Source of the DNA: Diphasiastrum complanatum
Taxonomy: Eukaryota > Streptophyta > Lycopodiopsida > Lycopodiales > Lycopodiaceae
DNA: 64,000 nucleotides
Assembly (NCBI GenBank): GCA_029204225.1
Contig: CM055111.1
Span: 43,156,815-43,220,814, forward strand
Reading direction: 5' to 3'
This document shows positions 45,001 to 56,464 of the stretch, piece after piece. Positions within the stretch are counted from its first letter, which is position 1. Every line of letters starts with the position of its first letter. The notes under the pieces are model-generated. The model worked only from the letters and a program-made list of their open reading frames with translations. It ran no database searches and had not been told where the DNA came from. The position numbers and the translations under genes are program-made.

Positions 45001-46193
45001 TTCCTCAATGGTGATCTCAATAAGGAAGCGTACCTTCAACAACTTGATGGTTTTTTGGTTGAAGGCCAAGAAGATAAAGTTTGTCTTCTCAAGAAGGCAC
45101 TTTATGGATTGAAGCAAGCCCCGAGGATGTGGTATCAAAAGATACATGCCTATTTTTGTGATCGTGGGTTTACTAATAGTCCTAGCGAATCTACTCTTTA
45201 TGTCAAGCATACTTCAGATTATATCATCATTATTTTGCTTTATGTTGAAAATATTATTATTACGGGAAGTAATGAGCAGCAGATTGATGCCGTAATACTT
45301 GATCTTGGTATGGTTTTTGAAACCTCAGATTTAGGCCTATTGCACTTTTATCTTGGTCTTGAAGTTTTACAAGAAAGGGCTGGAATTTTCATCTCTCAAG
45401 AACGCTACATTGGGCAGATTTTGAAGCGGTTCAAGATGGAAGATTGCAAGCCGGTTGCTACACCTATGGAGACAACCCTAAAATTAAGTAGTCAAGGTGA
45501 TGGTGAACCATTTGATACTACTTTATATTGTCAAGCTATTGGCTGTCTCATTTATCTATGTTATTCAAGACCGGACATTTCTTATAGTGTCTAACTCATG
45601 AGTCAATTCATGCATGCCCCGATGACATCACATTGGAAAGCATTGAAGAGGATCTTTCGATATCTTCAAGGAACAAGAAGCCATGGACTGGTTTTTCCTG
45701 CTTGTGATGATGCATGTTTGGTTGGTTTTAGTGACTCGGATTGGGGTGGAGATCAAGACACTAGACGTTCTACAAGTGGACATTGCTTTTTTTATGGAAA
45801 TTCTGCAATTTCTTGGTCAAGTAAATAGCAGCCCACTGTTGCTACTTCGAGGCAGAATATAGAGCGATATTTTTAGCCACAACGGAGTGTTTATGGCTGA
45901 GAAGAATACTTGTTGACATGAAGTTTGGCGAGCCCTCAGCCACTCTTATCTTGAGTGATAGTCAAAGTGCTATTGCCATTGCACGGAATCCTGTTTTTCA
46001 TGCAAGGATGAAGCACATTGAGATCCATTATCACTTTGTTCGGGAGAGACTTCATGATGGCGACATTTTACTTGAGTATTGTCCTACAGAGGATAATATT
46101 GCAGACCTCTTCACCAAGGCGTTGCCTAGAGTTAGATTTGAAGCTTTATGCAAAGCTTTAAATTTAATACCATGTGGTGGTTTTATTACATAG
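42100..46193 (+). pseudogene. Ty1/copia element 2 polyprotein, 5' end missing
   Basis: Gag from about 42120 (KRSILPHIRSCKTSKSAWDT) ends in a lysine-rich tail with no clear knuckle. Protease WVIDSGAT is cut by a stop at 42969. Integrase has VHSDVCGPM, DDFSRFTWIYPM and RTDRGGEYIK, stop at about 43765, then TPQQNGVAEQKNRTLMEMAG. RT 44690-45594 is full length, but the catalytic box reads YVENI instead of YVDDI. RNase H follows with stops. It is a different lineage from copia 1. Confidence 0.9.
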
Positions 46194-46219
46194 GGAAGAT
46201 TTCAGTTTTTCTGCATTGT

Positions 46220-46523
46220 CATTTAAGGAGGGTGTTAGAAATAAATGGCTATGCTAAAGTTAATCCATAGGTTACTTTGATCCAAAAGGTCGAGATTTGT
46301 GTAACCATCGGTATTTAGTTATTTAGGCCATCTTAAGTTTGTCTTAAAACAACAACAAGAGAAATGGAGAGCAATGCTTAGTCAAACTGAAAAATGTGAC
46401 ACAATAAGCCAATATGTACTCTACCTACTTACTGACTGTAGGGCACCCCCAAAAGTCAAGATAGGGCCCCTAAACCAAATTAGACCCCTAAGGACCCATG
46501 AGTCAGTACATGACCAAAATTGG

Positions 46524-46586
<63 letters not shown>

Positions 46587-46714
46587 GAGTTGGACGCGCA
46601 GCCTCTCTTCTCTTGTTTCTTGTGGAGATTGATTGATAACTAGATCTTGGTGACTTAACTCTTGCTTTCCTACATGTTCCTATTCCTTTAATGATGATTT
46701 GAAATGTTGTTACA
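46220..46714 (+). repeat. Copia 2 polypurine tract and 3' LTR
   Basis: AAGGAGGG then TGTTAGAAATAAATGG at 46233 marks the 3' LTR start, 40 bp after the polyprotein stop. The LTR includes a CT microsatellite. Its end is uncertain; about 46714 is a guess because the 5' LTR is missing. Confidence 0.6.
46527..46584. repeat. (CT)n microsatellite in the copia 2 LTR
   Basis: About 58 bp of CT. Confidence 0.95.
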
Positions 46715-47356
46715 ACTGATGCTCATAATCTAGCAGCTACTTGCACACACATCATATGTCACAGATATGCGCCAGGCCCAATCAAAGAACTCATGACTTG
46801 GAGAAACAAGTTGTCTAGGATTGTCTCATAATTCATTACTATCGCTGAGAATCGCTATACACGCTCTCAATAGTACAGTTCGAGGATTGTTTGTGTTGTT
46901 GCATAGGTGTTGGGAGATTTTTTTTGCCCTAACTTGGAATTGCAAAACCTGCCTTGAGAAGGCATGGCATATTAAGAGAGACTCCTCTATCTTGATTATT
47001 TTTTGAATATTAGTTGTTGCATGTTTGATCTCCATGTACTCTCAGGTTCGTGAGAGATGCTTACATTTTTATGGGTGAGGAGTATTACAATATTGTTGTT
47101 AAAGGACATAGAAAGCCATTTTAGTTTGCTAATTCTTGAGGTAAGTGGGTGATGTTTGCGATGACAGGCTGAGTTTTCACAGATTGACGGTCCCAATAGG
47201 TACCTTCCTTATATGGTTTCTCGGTCACGGTTAAAAATGTCAGCAAGCCGATGAAATGAGAGAATTGCAACACCATCAGGGCAAGCTGCTAATTGCCAAG
47301 GTGTATAGGATCATCAATGTGACACATTGAGCAAGATTGTTGGGATCTTTGTCCAT
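46715..47356. other. Unassigned intron sequence
   Basis: No domain or repeat edge recognised. Confidence 0.4.
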
Positions 47357-47450
47357 TGGGCTAACATAGTTATGAATCACAATACTCTACTTTGGAAGAT
47401 GTTGGGCTAACATAGTTATGAATCACAATACTCTACTTTGGATCACATCT
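47357..47450. repeat. Tandem duplication, two units of about 46 bp
   Basis: TTGGGCTAACATAGTTATGA...CTACTTTGGA occurs twice in tandem, nearly identical. Confidence 0.9.
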
Positions 47451-47673
47451 TCCCTTTGGAATGTCATCAAATGTCTGACATAATAACCAATGAAAAATGA
47501 AGACGAAAAACACATAATTAGCTTCTTACATAAGTCAATTGTTGTAAGTTATCAAATGTTTCTATGTTTTTGACAGTGACCACCTAGCCACCCTGGTGCT
47601 ATTCATAGCTCATCATATTCTTTAATCTTATATGCAAATCCATAATGTCAACTAAAGGAACTTTGATCCATAG

Positions 47674-47959
47674 CATAGAGCGTTTTGGAACGCTGTCCAA
47701 AACGTTATTTGTTTTTTCCTAAAAAAAAACACTTACTACCCAAGAAAAACAAAACCACTTACTACCCAAGAGAAAAAGCTAAATAGCAGCTAAAAAAAAA
47801 AATTTCAAATTGCCTATGAAATTCTACACAAAAAGAAAACAAAAAGATAGTGTAAATTCTGTTTTTTTTTTTCTTTAAAAAAAAAACAGAATTTGCACAT
47901 TTCGGAAAATGCTAGTGGGATTTCTTGGTTCACGTTCCGAAATGGAACGTGCAACTATG
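47674..47959. mobile_element. MITE E6 (286 bp) with 8-bp target duplication
   Basis: Begins CATAGAGCGTTTTGGAACGC and ends GGAACGTGCAACTATG. The flanks ATCCATAG and ATTCATAG match 7 of 8. Arms contain GTTTTGGAACGCTGTCCAAAAC and ACGTTCCGAAATGGAACGT palindromes; the middle is poly-A/T. No genes. It belongs with E7 and E8 by its ends. Confidence 0.85.
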
Positions 47960-47967
47960 ATTCATAG

Positions 47968-48869
47968 TATCAACAAAATTAACTAGATCTACAAGGATCT
48001 ACTATATCAATATAATGAATTAGATCGGTAAAGATCCATAGTGTCAATTGAATCTCCAAGGATTCCTTGTATCAACAAGACCTATGATTAACATAATAAA
48101 AAAACTCAATAGAATCATCAATTTGCATAGATCTTATACTTATTATACTATTCACCTTAATTATCCAATGATATTGCGATATTTTATTTCTCTTTCTCGT
48201 TTTTCTCTCTTGGCAATTTGATTGTCCAAGCTGAATTCTTGCTTTTCATAGTATGTTCTCAATCCTCTCTCAACCTGACGCATTGATGCGTGTTGCCTCT
48301 TTGCATTTAGATTCTATGTGTGTTTTGAGACAAATCTAATGTGAAAGAAGGGTCAAAAGGAACTACCGAGTGAGCATAAGAATTGGGTATCATATAGAAT
48401 GGATCCAATGACAAAAAGTGCATAGCTAAAATGAAAGCTTCATAGGAAACAATAAATTGTGCCACTTACCCCACGCTCTTGAGTGCATGAAAGCATCAAA
48501 AGGAGCTTCCAAACACTTTCTACTTACAAGGTATAGACAAGATATCCTTACTCTAGTCACTCTAATTCATACTCTATGCTTGATTATGTTGTTCTTGGTT
48601 TCCATGCCTCTCTTGACATCATGTTCTTTTTTTTGGGGATTTTTGCCTATTCTTGGCTCATGGAAGGAAAACCTACCTATGTGAGCCTAAAGCTTCACTT
48701 TGTAGTATTGCTAACATTGATGTTTGTAAAGTTGTCATGGAAAGTAGAAAAATCTGGAAGAAGGTGACCTTCAAACCTTTCCGACACTTCCTTGCCTTCC
48801 TTCTACAAGAATACTAAGCTTAGAAAAGAGAGATAATCTACATGCTTCTCATGAGTGATGCTCAAGATA
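47968..48869. other. Unassigned intron sequence
   Basis: AT-rich. It may include decayed upstream parts of LINE 1, but I cannot read a domain. Confidence 0.35.
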
Positions 48870-50040
48870 CAACTAAGAAGGTTATTTGCTCATGACACCA
48901 TGTTGTGCTTGAAAGGACAGTCTCCACGACTAGAGAGGACCTATAGAGGCAGCTAATAGTCTTCATGCTTTTGTGCTAGATGAACACTGCGAAGGCCAAG
49001 GTTATGGTCTTCAATACATTCAAGGCCTTCATGCAAAAATAGGAGCTTATATTTGACGAATAGCCATTGGAGGTTGTATCATCGTACTCTCATCTAGCGT
49101 TTTCTTTTGCTGGTCCTATATCTAGTGTGAGATAGGTAGCTACAGCTAGACCCAGGAAGGGACATACTTCCCTGAAGTTCTGTTTTCAGAAATTTATTTT
49201 GGATGGCCCAAGTAAGTGTCGGCTTTTTGATACCATGGTTTTCCCCACTACATCATATGTAGCAGAGGCATGGTGTATTGATATCTCACGATTGCAGATC
49301 CTTATGCTATCACATAGGATACAGGCTAAGCCTCAGTCCCACATTTGATCATTCTGGCCGAGTTTGCAGCCCACCCCTACAGCTCAATGTCATATTTCGG
49401 CTTATGACATATATACAACAGGTCAGATTCTTCCCCATGGATGAGCAGTGATACACACATGCAACACTCACCTCATCTCAACACCTCCACAGTCAAGATT
49501 ATTGACTATGATGGTTATCATAGGCCTCTTGTTTACTTGACACACTTGGCATTTCTATGGGACCTTCCATCAGGCACCCATGACTACATCAGACATTTCC
49601 TGTATAGAGCATATCTTGGTCGAGCATGGCATAGCTTGTTAGGGGTCAAACCCAACTACTCTTGAACTCATTTTTTGGACTTGGATACAATAGGGTCCCC
49701 AATTCTACCACACTATTTGGACTCAGGATTATCACATGGTTTGAGATTCATATTGGGCCAGTTTCGAGTCTCATGATATTAGCTTGAGATTGAGATTGGA
49801 CGCTTTTAGGATACCCCGCGAGAGGAGAGGATTACTAGCTGCATTCTGTATCCAAGGTGGAGTCTAAGGATCACTTCTTATTTAGATGTCTAGTCTACTA
49901 TGAGAGCAGAGGGAGGTATCACTGCCTCTTCCCCGATGCACCTGTCACATTGAGGTCCATTATAGCATATGAGGATCCATGTTCTATTGCACTCAGGGAA
50001 ATGTTTCTACTATGACAATCTATGCTAGCCAGTTCTGTCG
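48870..50040 (+). pseudogene. LINE fragment 1: end of reverse transcriptase ORF2
   Basis: Split frames give LINE RT thumb and C-terminal motifs: MNTAKAKVMVFNTFKAFMQK, SYSHLAFSFAGPISSVR, LFDTMVFPTTSYVAEAWCID (compare LFD.LV.P.LLYG.EVWG), SPPLQLNVIFRLMTYIQQ, and a terminal VESKDHFLFRCLVYYESRGR block like the C-terminal Cys/His region. Many stops. A second copy of the same family lies inverted at 56.5-57.5 kb. No 3' tail or TSD found. Confidence 0.7.
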
Positions 50041-50520
50041 AGTCATTTTGACATAAAACTTGAGTTTACATCCTTGTCCTCTCGCAGGAGATCACGGATT
50101 GATCCACCCTACATGTCATACCATGAGAGCTATCCGTCCTTCCTACCATGAAGAGACACACATCTCATAGACAGTCTTCCAAACAATGCCAACAACACAC
50201 TCCAACTATACCTCTTGCAGTAGTTGTCCTTACTCATTCCTAGGACATCATGATGACATTATATCATTTGTTTATCATTTATATCAACACATGTTTATAC
50301 ATTTCATCTCTCATTCAATCTAGTTTAGTCTAGATTATTTAGTAGTTATATCTACATGTACTTTTCGTTACTATTTTTTGGAGACATTCTATGCGCTCCC
50401 ATTGATACCACATACTTGGCATGTACATGTCTTATTTACCTTTTGGCATGGAAAAGACATTAATAAAGCTTTTTTTCTTTCTCTCGTGTACCTTTGAGTA
50501 CCTTAAAGACAGATACATTT
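50041..50520. other. Unassigned sequence downstream of LINE 1
   Basis: May include the LINE 3' UTR; no poly-A or target duplication seen. Confidence 0.35.
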
Positions 50521-50522
50521 CC

Positions 50523-50558
<36 letters not shown>
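50521..50558. repeat. C run plus (CT)n microsatellite
   Basis: Twelve or so C residues followed by a CT run of about 25 bp. Confidence 0.9.
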
Positions 50559-50734
50559 TTTTCTCTCTCGTCTGGATCTAGCCTTCTCAATAATGGGTCT
50601 CAAGGTGAAAATACGATTTGATGTAAGGCTGTCTAGAGATATGTTAACTTCCAAGAATTAACTCTATGTTGTGGTCTACTGACCTAGACGGTGGTAAACC
50701 ATGAGGCAACTTTGATAGGAAAACATCCTTAAAT

Positions 50735-51960
50735 TTACTTATGATACTGATTTTTCATTGCTTGTTCGTGATCTAAACTTACTGAATTAAGAATTGCAGG
50801 GAATTCACAAATATTTAGATACACATCAGAAACATCCATAATAGGAATAGCAAATACTAAAAAAACTTCATACTGTGAATAATCAAATGCTTCCATTATA
50901 TTAACTGTAGAAATTCCATCCGGCGGATGTACGAAATTGTTGCCAAATAAAATAACTACCTTATCACCCTCCTTGAAAGTGAGAACATGTTTCTCAAAAT
51001 CAATACCCAGAGAAGGCGATTCACTAAATAACCATTCATAACCAAAAGTTAAATCTGTACGGGCTAGGTCTAAAACATGAAAATTAACTAATTCTCTATG
51101 TCCTTGTATCAAAATTGGGAGATTTGGCACTTTCACGTTCCAAGTCTCGAACTCTGCTCCTGAAGCTACATAAACTCTGTATCTATGATTGTTGGCTTTA
51201 GTTGACAGGTTGAGTTTCTGCACAAGACGAGAATTAATGAAGTTATGAGCAGAACCATAGAATACTAACTTCTTTTTCTTTAACTGTGCTTGTTAAACGA
51301 AACAGCTCATTAGGCAAGAAAGAAGCAATACTAAAAGGACATTCACACTCACAATCAAATAGGTTAATTTCCAAAGTTTTACCTTTACCCCGTAGGATTT
51401 CAATCATTTGTGCCGCACGTTTCTTCCTTTCCAGACAAAACTTCATCATATGTCTAGGCTTGTTGCAAATGAAACACAGATTTGCCTTTTTAGCCTTCAT
51501 AGACTTCTTCATCTTTTTCTTCTTCGGTGTTTGTGGTTCCGAAGCCAATTGATCCAATTCATCAAAACATTTAGGAGCTCGGTCTGGACCTCGCTCTTTT
51601 TGCTATCCGGAAAGCATCCTCGAGGCTTTGCAGCACACTTCTACTGCATTCGTTCTAATAATCGGCCGACAAACCTAGGATAAACTGCTATAATGCCAAT
51701 TTAGATCGAATGAGAGAACTTGGTTCCAGAGATCCATAAATTCCTGGATAATAAACATCCAAGCTCTTATTACCTATCTTGCAATTCACGAACTTTTGGT
51801 ATAGTCGACGTCATTCGCTATCACGAAAGCTTTTTTGAAGACCTCTGCAAAAGCTTCCCAGGTCGTGGGCTTCTCTGTCCTAAAGCATGTACTAACAGCA
51901 ATTAGTGTGTCTGGGCTTGACAAGGTTATTAATTATATTACTGGTCTCGTCCGGAATGAC
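50735..51960 (-). pseudogene. Gypsy D gag and protease fragment
   Basis: On the minus strand: gag capsid end (TTWEAFAEVFKKAFVIANDV), a lysine-rich linker (PKKKKMKKSMKAKKANLCFI) with a knuckle start CFICNKPRHMMKFC, then a protease (VYVASGAEFETWNVKVPNLP, HVLDLARTDLTFGYEWLFSE). Several frameshifts. There is no RT or integrase, so it is a 5' fragment. It could in principle be the missing part of gypsy C, but the overlap needed to test this is absent. Confidence 0.75.
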
Positions 51961-53053
51961 GTGGTGTAACCAATAGTTCGAGCACTGGCGTACCGTGTAT
52001 CCAAGTCTAGAATTATGCCGAAACCTATATGTAGGGCGCGGACGTAACAACATCACTCATCACGCTCAGAGCATTCCATGAGTTTGATTACGTCCTACTT
52101 TACAGCTCCGACCGAGTCTGAGACTAGACTTTGCTTCATGATATTCTAGCTGCTGTTCTATTTCAGTACATAAATATGCATCAGACTAGTTCTGTTTATG
52201 ATTTAGTTTTATTTAGTATTTATTTAGTATGTTATTTTAGGTAGATGTTTTATACACTAATGTTTGTGGTACAGGGTTGGAGACCCAATAAGGATTATAT
52301 GTGTAAAGGCCTCTCCGCATCTAACATGACATAAATCGAACTGAGTAGAGTTATGGACATCCAACTCACCATCCATCAATAATGCTCAATCCATGCTCAC
52401 CCCCGCCGGGAGTCTACACAAGCACTCTTGATTGCTCCCTTGGACAATAGGTTGTAGCCATGGCGTCCAAACCACCATAGTGTAAAGTGATACCAAGCCC
52501 ATGGACGAGTATCCACGCCTTGTGGCTACTTATCAGCGTCAGTGAATTGAGTGTTTTTCAGTTCCATTTTAAATGTCCACTTCTAGCCATCAACTAATTG
52601 TTCCTAAGTTAGATTTCAATCCCCATCATAGTTTGACCATGAATGATCTTGAGTCAATTTGAGTTCCACTTCCATTAGTATTGAATGTCACTTGGCTTCC
52701 GTAACCCAATGTTTGATGTAGACTAGACCTAGCTAGTTAGGGAATGTCATTGTTAGAATTAAGCTAGTCAAAGACATAACAATACTACCCTTAAATAATA
52801 AATGATGCACTTGAGGCCCAAAGCATAGAGTTCGTACGGTAAAAATAGTAGTCTAAATTCATGGTCCGTATGTATGTCTCTATGCATGATAATATGCTCA
52901 TAACTTAAGATCTACCTACAATCATCTATATATTTTTGTTCAAAAATTAATCACAAGTCCTCCAATAAGCGCTGCCCACCATATCTTCAAATAAGTTCTC
53001 TAATTTCATTGGATACATATGGATTAATCAAGAGGTAATAAGTATATTGAGAT
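51961..53053. other. Unassigned intron sequence
   Basis: No recognisable domains or repeat boundaries. Confidence 0.4.
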
Positions 53054-53360
53054 CATAGATGCGTGCCGTTCTGGAACGCTGCGTACTGGATCGGATCTCT
53101 TTCTCTATTTTTGTAGTTGTAACTTTTTTTTGAACATTCTAAAAGTCAAAATTGAGGAAGTATGTTGAAGATGTCCTTGGTATATCCCATCATTTGCCTC
53201 AAGTAAAAATTCAAGATAGTTGTGCTCTTCCTAAATCTAGAATGCTTTTGAATTCAAACCTTTGCTTGTTTTGATGAATATTCTTTTCATTTTTTGGGAC
53301 TCTCTTGTTGCCAAAGTACTTTCTTAGCTTCTTCCCTTAGTAATTACTCCTAATTAGATG

Positions 53361-54161
53361 CATAGATGCAGTGCGTTTCTGAAACGCGGTTTAGAATCGC
53401 GGTTCGAAAAGCGTTTTGGGAATTTTTCAAAAAATTTCAGAAACATTTTTATTTTTATTTTATTTTTTGGTTTTTTTTTGGGCAATATGGGTATCAGATG
53501 AAAGCTCGGATTCAATTTAGGTGCATTAATCCTATTATAATTGACAACGGAATTTAGTGTAGACAAGAAACAATGAACATGAATCTGAAATTCTGATTAT
53601 AATAAAGCAAGTACATATGATGGTGCTATCCAAGCATGCACCCTGGAGAAGGGCTTCAATGGCGATCTAGAATAGACTCTGGATGACTGATCTACACAAT
53701 AACAGAATGCTGAGAGAGTGAACAGCCAAAGGACCTAGGGGATGCGAAACACCAAAAAGTGTGTTTTCACTCAGGGAGTTGGAAGGCCAAATCATGAAGA
53801 GGCCTTACCGTTGGGGGGCGTTGCCCCCCAAACCCCTCACTGGGGGGTTACCGCCCCCCGAACCCCCCGTTTCTCGGGGGGCTACCGCCCCCTGAACCCC
53901 CTGAGCATTTATTGAAAACCAGAGCAAATAACAACCAATTAGCTACTAAAAATAAGATTTGTTTGTGCCCCATCTACTGCACTTTTGAGAGGCAAAACCA
54001 GCGACCATTGATCCCCTAAAAAAATTTCAGCCATAAGCTATTTTTCCAAAAAAGAAAAAAAAATCAATTATTCTTTAACGATTCTGGGTTATGAATCGCC
54101 TTCCTGAGAAACACGGTTTCAGAAACGTGTTTGCCCAGAAACGCGTTTCGGTGCAACTATG
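53361..54161. mobile_element. TIR element E7 (801 bp) nested in E8
   Basis: Begins CATAGATGCAGTGCGTTTC and ends CGTTTCGGTGCAACTATG. A perfect 8-bp duplication ATTAGATG flanks it (53353-53360 and 54162-54169). Arms contain GTTTCTGAAACGCG-type palindromes. The interior shares GGGCAATATGGGTATCAG, the AACAGCCAAAGGAC block and the C/G-run core with E4. No transposase, so it would need one in trans. Confidence 0.92.
53800..53905. repeat. C/G-run core repeat of E7
   Basis: Units with GGGGGG and CCCCCC runs (CCGCCCCCCGAACCCCCC), matching the E4 core at 31.87-32.0 kb. Confidence 0.88.
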
Positions 54162-54647
54162 ATTAGATGTAAATATTTCTTTAAATCAATAAATGGCAAA
54201 GAGATTGAAACTTTCTACTAGATGGGAATGAAAGGGTGTGTTTATTAGTGAGCAGTGCATGGCCAAATGGTTTTAAGAGATTCAAAAAGTAACTATTGAT
54301 TATATATTTAGGTGAAATAAAGTAAAGATTAAAGTAAACTCAAGGAGCAGGCATAATTACCAAACAATGAATACCAGGGAGAACATGCAACTCAAGTTTG
54401 GAGTTGAACAAAAATGAAACCCAAATAACGCTTAAAGTCTTTCAATAAAATTTGAGCCTAGTAAGATATGAAGCACAATTTTAGCATGGCACAACAGTCT
54501 ATAGTTAATGAGCCTGATAACATAATATTAGTCAATTGGCCTCAGATTGAAAATGGCTGTTACCAGATCATTAATTTATTTTTTTCAACAGCATTCCGGA
54601 GAACGTGGTGGTCCAGAAAGGCGTTCTGGTGCAACTTAGATTGAGAT

Positions 54648-55222
54648 GATGAGCATACAGTTTCACTTGAAATTTTGATGAGTAGAATTGATTATTACAT
54701 CTGAGTGTTGAGGCTTACTGATTTCGATAGATAATAAAAGAGTTCAAACCTTAATTTTATCCGTTGTCAGAATTGACAAAATTTGCTTTTATAGTATCAA
54801 ACTCTCAGCGTGACTTTGAGAAGCTTCTCGTTTTGTGATAATGGAACAGGAGGAAATTCATCTTCTCAGGGAATAAGACAAAATTTATCTTCGTAACTGC
54901 AAGCACTGATAAGCATCATATGTTAGGAATAGTTGCAGCAGGATGCTTAAAACTTTGTCTCTGGCTTGGCGAATGTGTCTTCATTTTTTGGACCCTCATT
55001 TGAAACAATCTTTCTGTTGCTTATTCTTCCTTCTGATTTACAAATTGTAGACATACTTTGATAAATATTCTTTGAAAGTGCAGTTTTCACTTGAGTTTGA
55101 GGACCTCTGCCTTCTTTAGTCTCTCGTGTGGAGGGTCTAGTTCCTTCGACCTCCATTAGCAGTATATTCTCTAAGAGCTTGTTGGTGTTATCTGAATCTC
55201 CTGATGACTGTCTTCGATGCAG
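54648..55222. other. Distal part of intron 4
   Basis: Runs up to the exon 5 acceptor; no element recognised. Confidence 0.4.
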
Positions 55223-55379
55223 GTTTCTGTTACCGGCATCTTTAATCGTAATCAATGATATTGCAGCTTATTTTTTTGGTTTTTTCTTTGGTCGCACACC
55301 TTTGATAAAATTGTCACCAAAGAAAACATGGGAAGGATTTATAGGGGCCTCTTTCACAACAGTCATATGTGCTTATCTG
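55223..55379 (+). CDS. CDS1: Phosphatidate cytidylyltransferase, exon 5
   Basis: The first base completes Trp, then [20 protein letters not shown] and [20 protein letters not shown], then [12 protein letters not shown]. This is the most conserved part of the family: the ND.AAYFFG and [11 protein letters not shown] motifs belong to the CDP-DAG synthase active-site signature (binding of CTP and Mg). Donor GTAAGT, phase 0. Remaining C-terminal exons are not found in the following 8.6 kb. Confidence 0.96.
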
Positions 55380-56389
55380 GTAAGTCAATGATATGTTTTC
55401 TTTTTATTTGCTATACTTAAGAGATAGTATGAGTAGAATTTGTCAAAAATTTCCAAAAGCTTTTCAAAGGAACTTTGTAGTAGGCTGGTGTGCTCAACGG
55501 ATAGCTCGAGCCTGTCTAGTTGTATGCCAAGTGCATTTCCTTGGACATTGTTGACTAAAAAGGAGGTGAGAGAACTAAGTAACTTAGACTGAAGGTTGAA
55601 GGTGGCCCAGGTAGTAACAAAAGAGTAGTCCATTTTTGTTCGTTTTGCAGTGCCCATATATTTTGCTCGTCTTTTTTCTTGCCTTTGCTTGTTAAAGCAG
55701 GTGTAAGATTTTCCTCCATCTTCCTTGCCTCTTGATGGAGAACTTCATTTATGATACTCCATTGTTCCACCTTTGCTTACCTAATTGATATCCGCTTTGA
55801 TGTTTTTCTTTTCCTGAACCCACTCTTCTCATGAAGTAGGGAATGAAATTCTTTGACTCACAAAGACCTTAAATAAGCAAATTTATGCTCCTATATAAGG
55901 ACTTATTACTCTTCTTTGGCGAGTGTTTCTAGAAAGTGTGCTTTTATCGACACATCCATTGACTTGAAATGCCATTGTGAAACACCAAATAGAGTTTAAA
56001 ATAGACAATAAAACAGCAGAATATAATATTCTCCTTAAGAGTGACGATGAGAACAAGCTGATATGAAGCTAATTATAAGCTAAGCAGAACTAAAATTAGG
56101 TTAAAACAATATAAGCAGAAGCTACTCTATAATCAATTGATTTATGCGGAGGTATCATGCTTATTTATAGCCAGTTAGATGGTCCTCAAGACTGGTAGTC
56201 TGGTTACCTTTGGTAGCATTGAGCAATTTGAGCTACGAACAAAACTTATGCAATTAAGAGTTTGAAGAAAATGCCAAAGTCTCAATTTTATGATTTATTA
56301 GTGGACCAAAAGTGAACAACTTCAAACACAAATCACAATACCAAAAATTAAAATTCATGTTACTATAAATTATTAAAACTGGTATTTTC
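55380..56389 (+). other. Start of intron 5 (at least 8.6 kb)
   Basis: Begins GTAAGTC. No further cytidylyltransferase exon is visible to the window end, so intron 5 is also large. Confidence 0.6.
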
Positions 56390-56455
56390 TTTTTTTCCCG
56401 GTTCAAACTGGCTCCAAACGACTCGTTTGATTCAAACCGCAGTTTGTGGGAACTA
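56390..56455. repeat. Possible single TIR end of E5 type
   Basis: CCGGTTCAAACTGG and GATTCAAACCGCAGTTTG form inverted pairs and end in GGGAACTATAATTG, similar to other right ends. No left partner found. Confidence 0.35.
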
Positions 56456-56464
56456 TAATTGAGA

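Larger units (their letters stand above)
53054..54639. mobile_element. TIR element E8 (about 777 bp without its insert) hosting E7
   Basis: Begins CATAGATGCGTGCCGTTCTGG and ends CGTTCTGGTGCAACTTAG. It is flanked by a perfect 8-bp duplication ATTGAGAT (53046-53053 and 54640-54647). Arms use a GTTCTGGAACG-type palindrome. The interior is AT-rich without genes and is interrupted by E7. Confidence 0.88.
36011..55222 (+). other. Intron 4 of the cytidylyltransferase gene, 19,212 bp
   Basis: Donor GTGAGT, acceptor GATGCAG; the split Trp codon (TG + G) is restored. The intron contains parts of two gypsy and two copia elements, one LINE and three TIR elements. Exons on both sides look intact. Confidence 0.85.

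Noticed and set aside
54947-55255. Minus-strand frame over the exon 5 boundary
   Set aside because: A shadow of intron 4 and exon 5; no family similarity.
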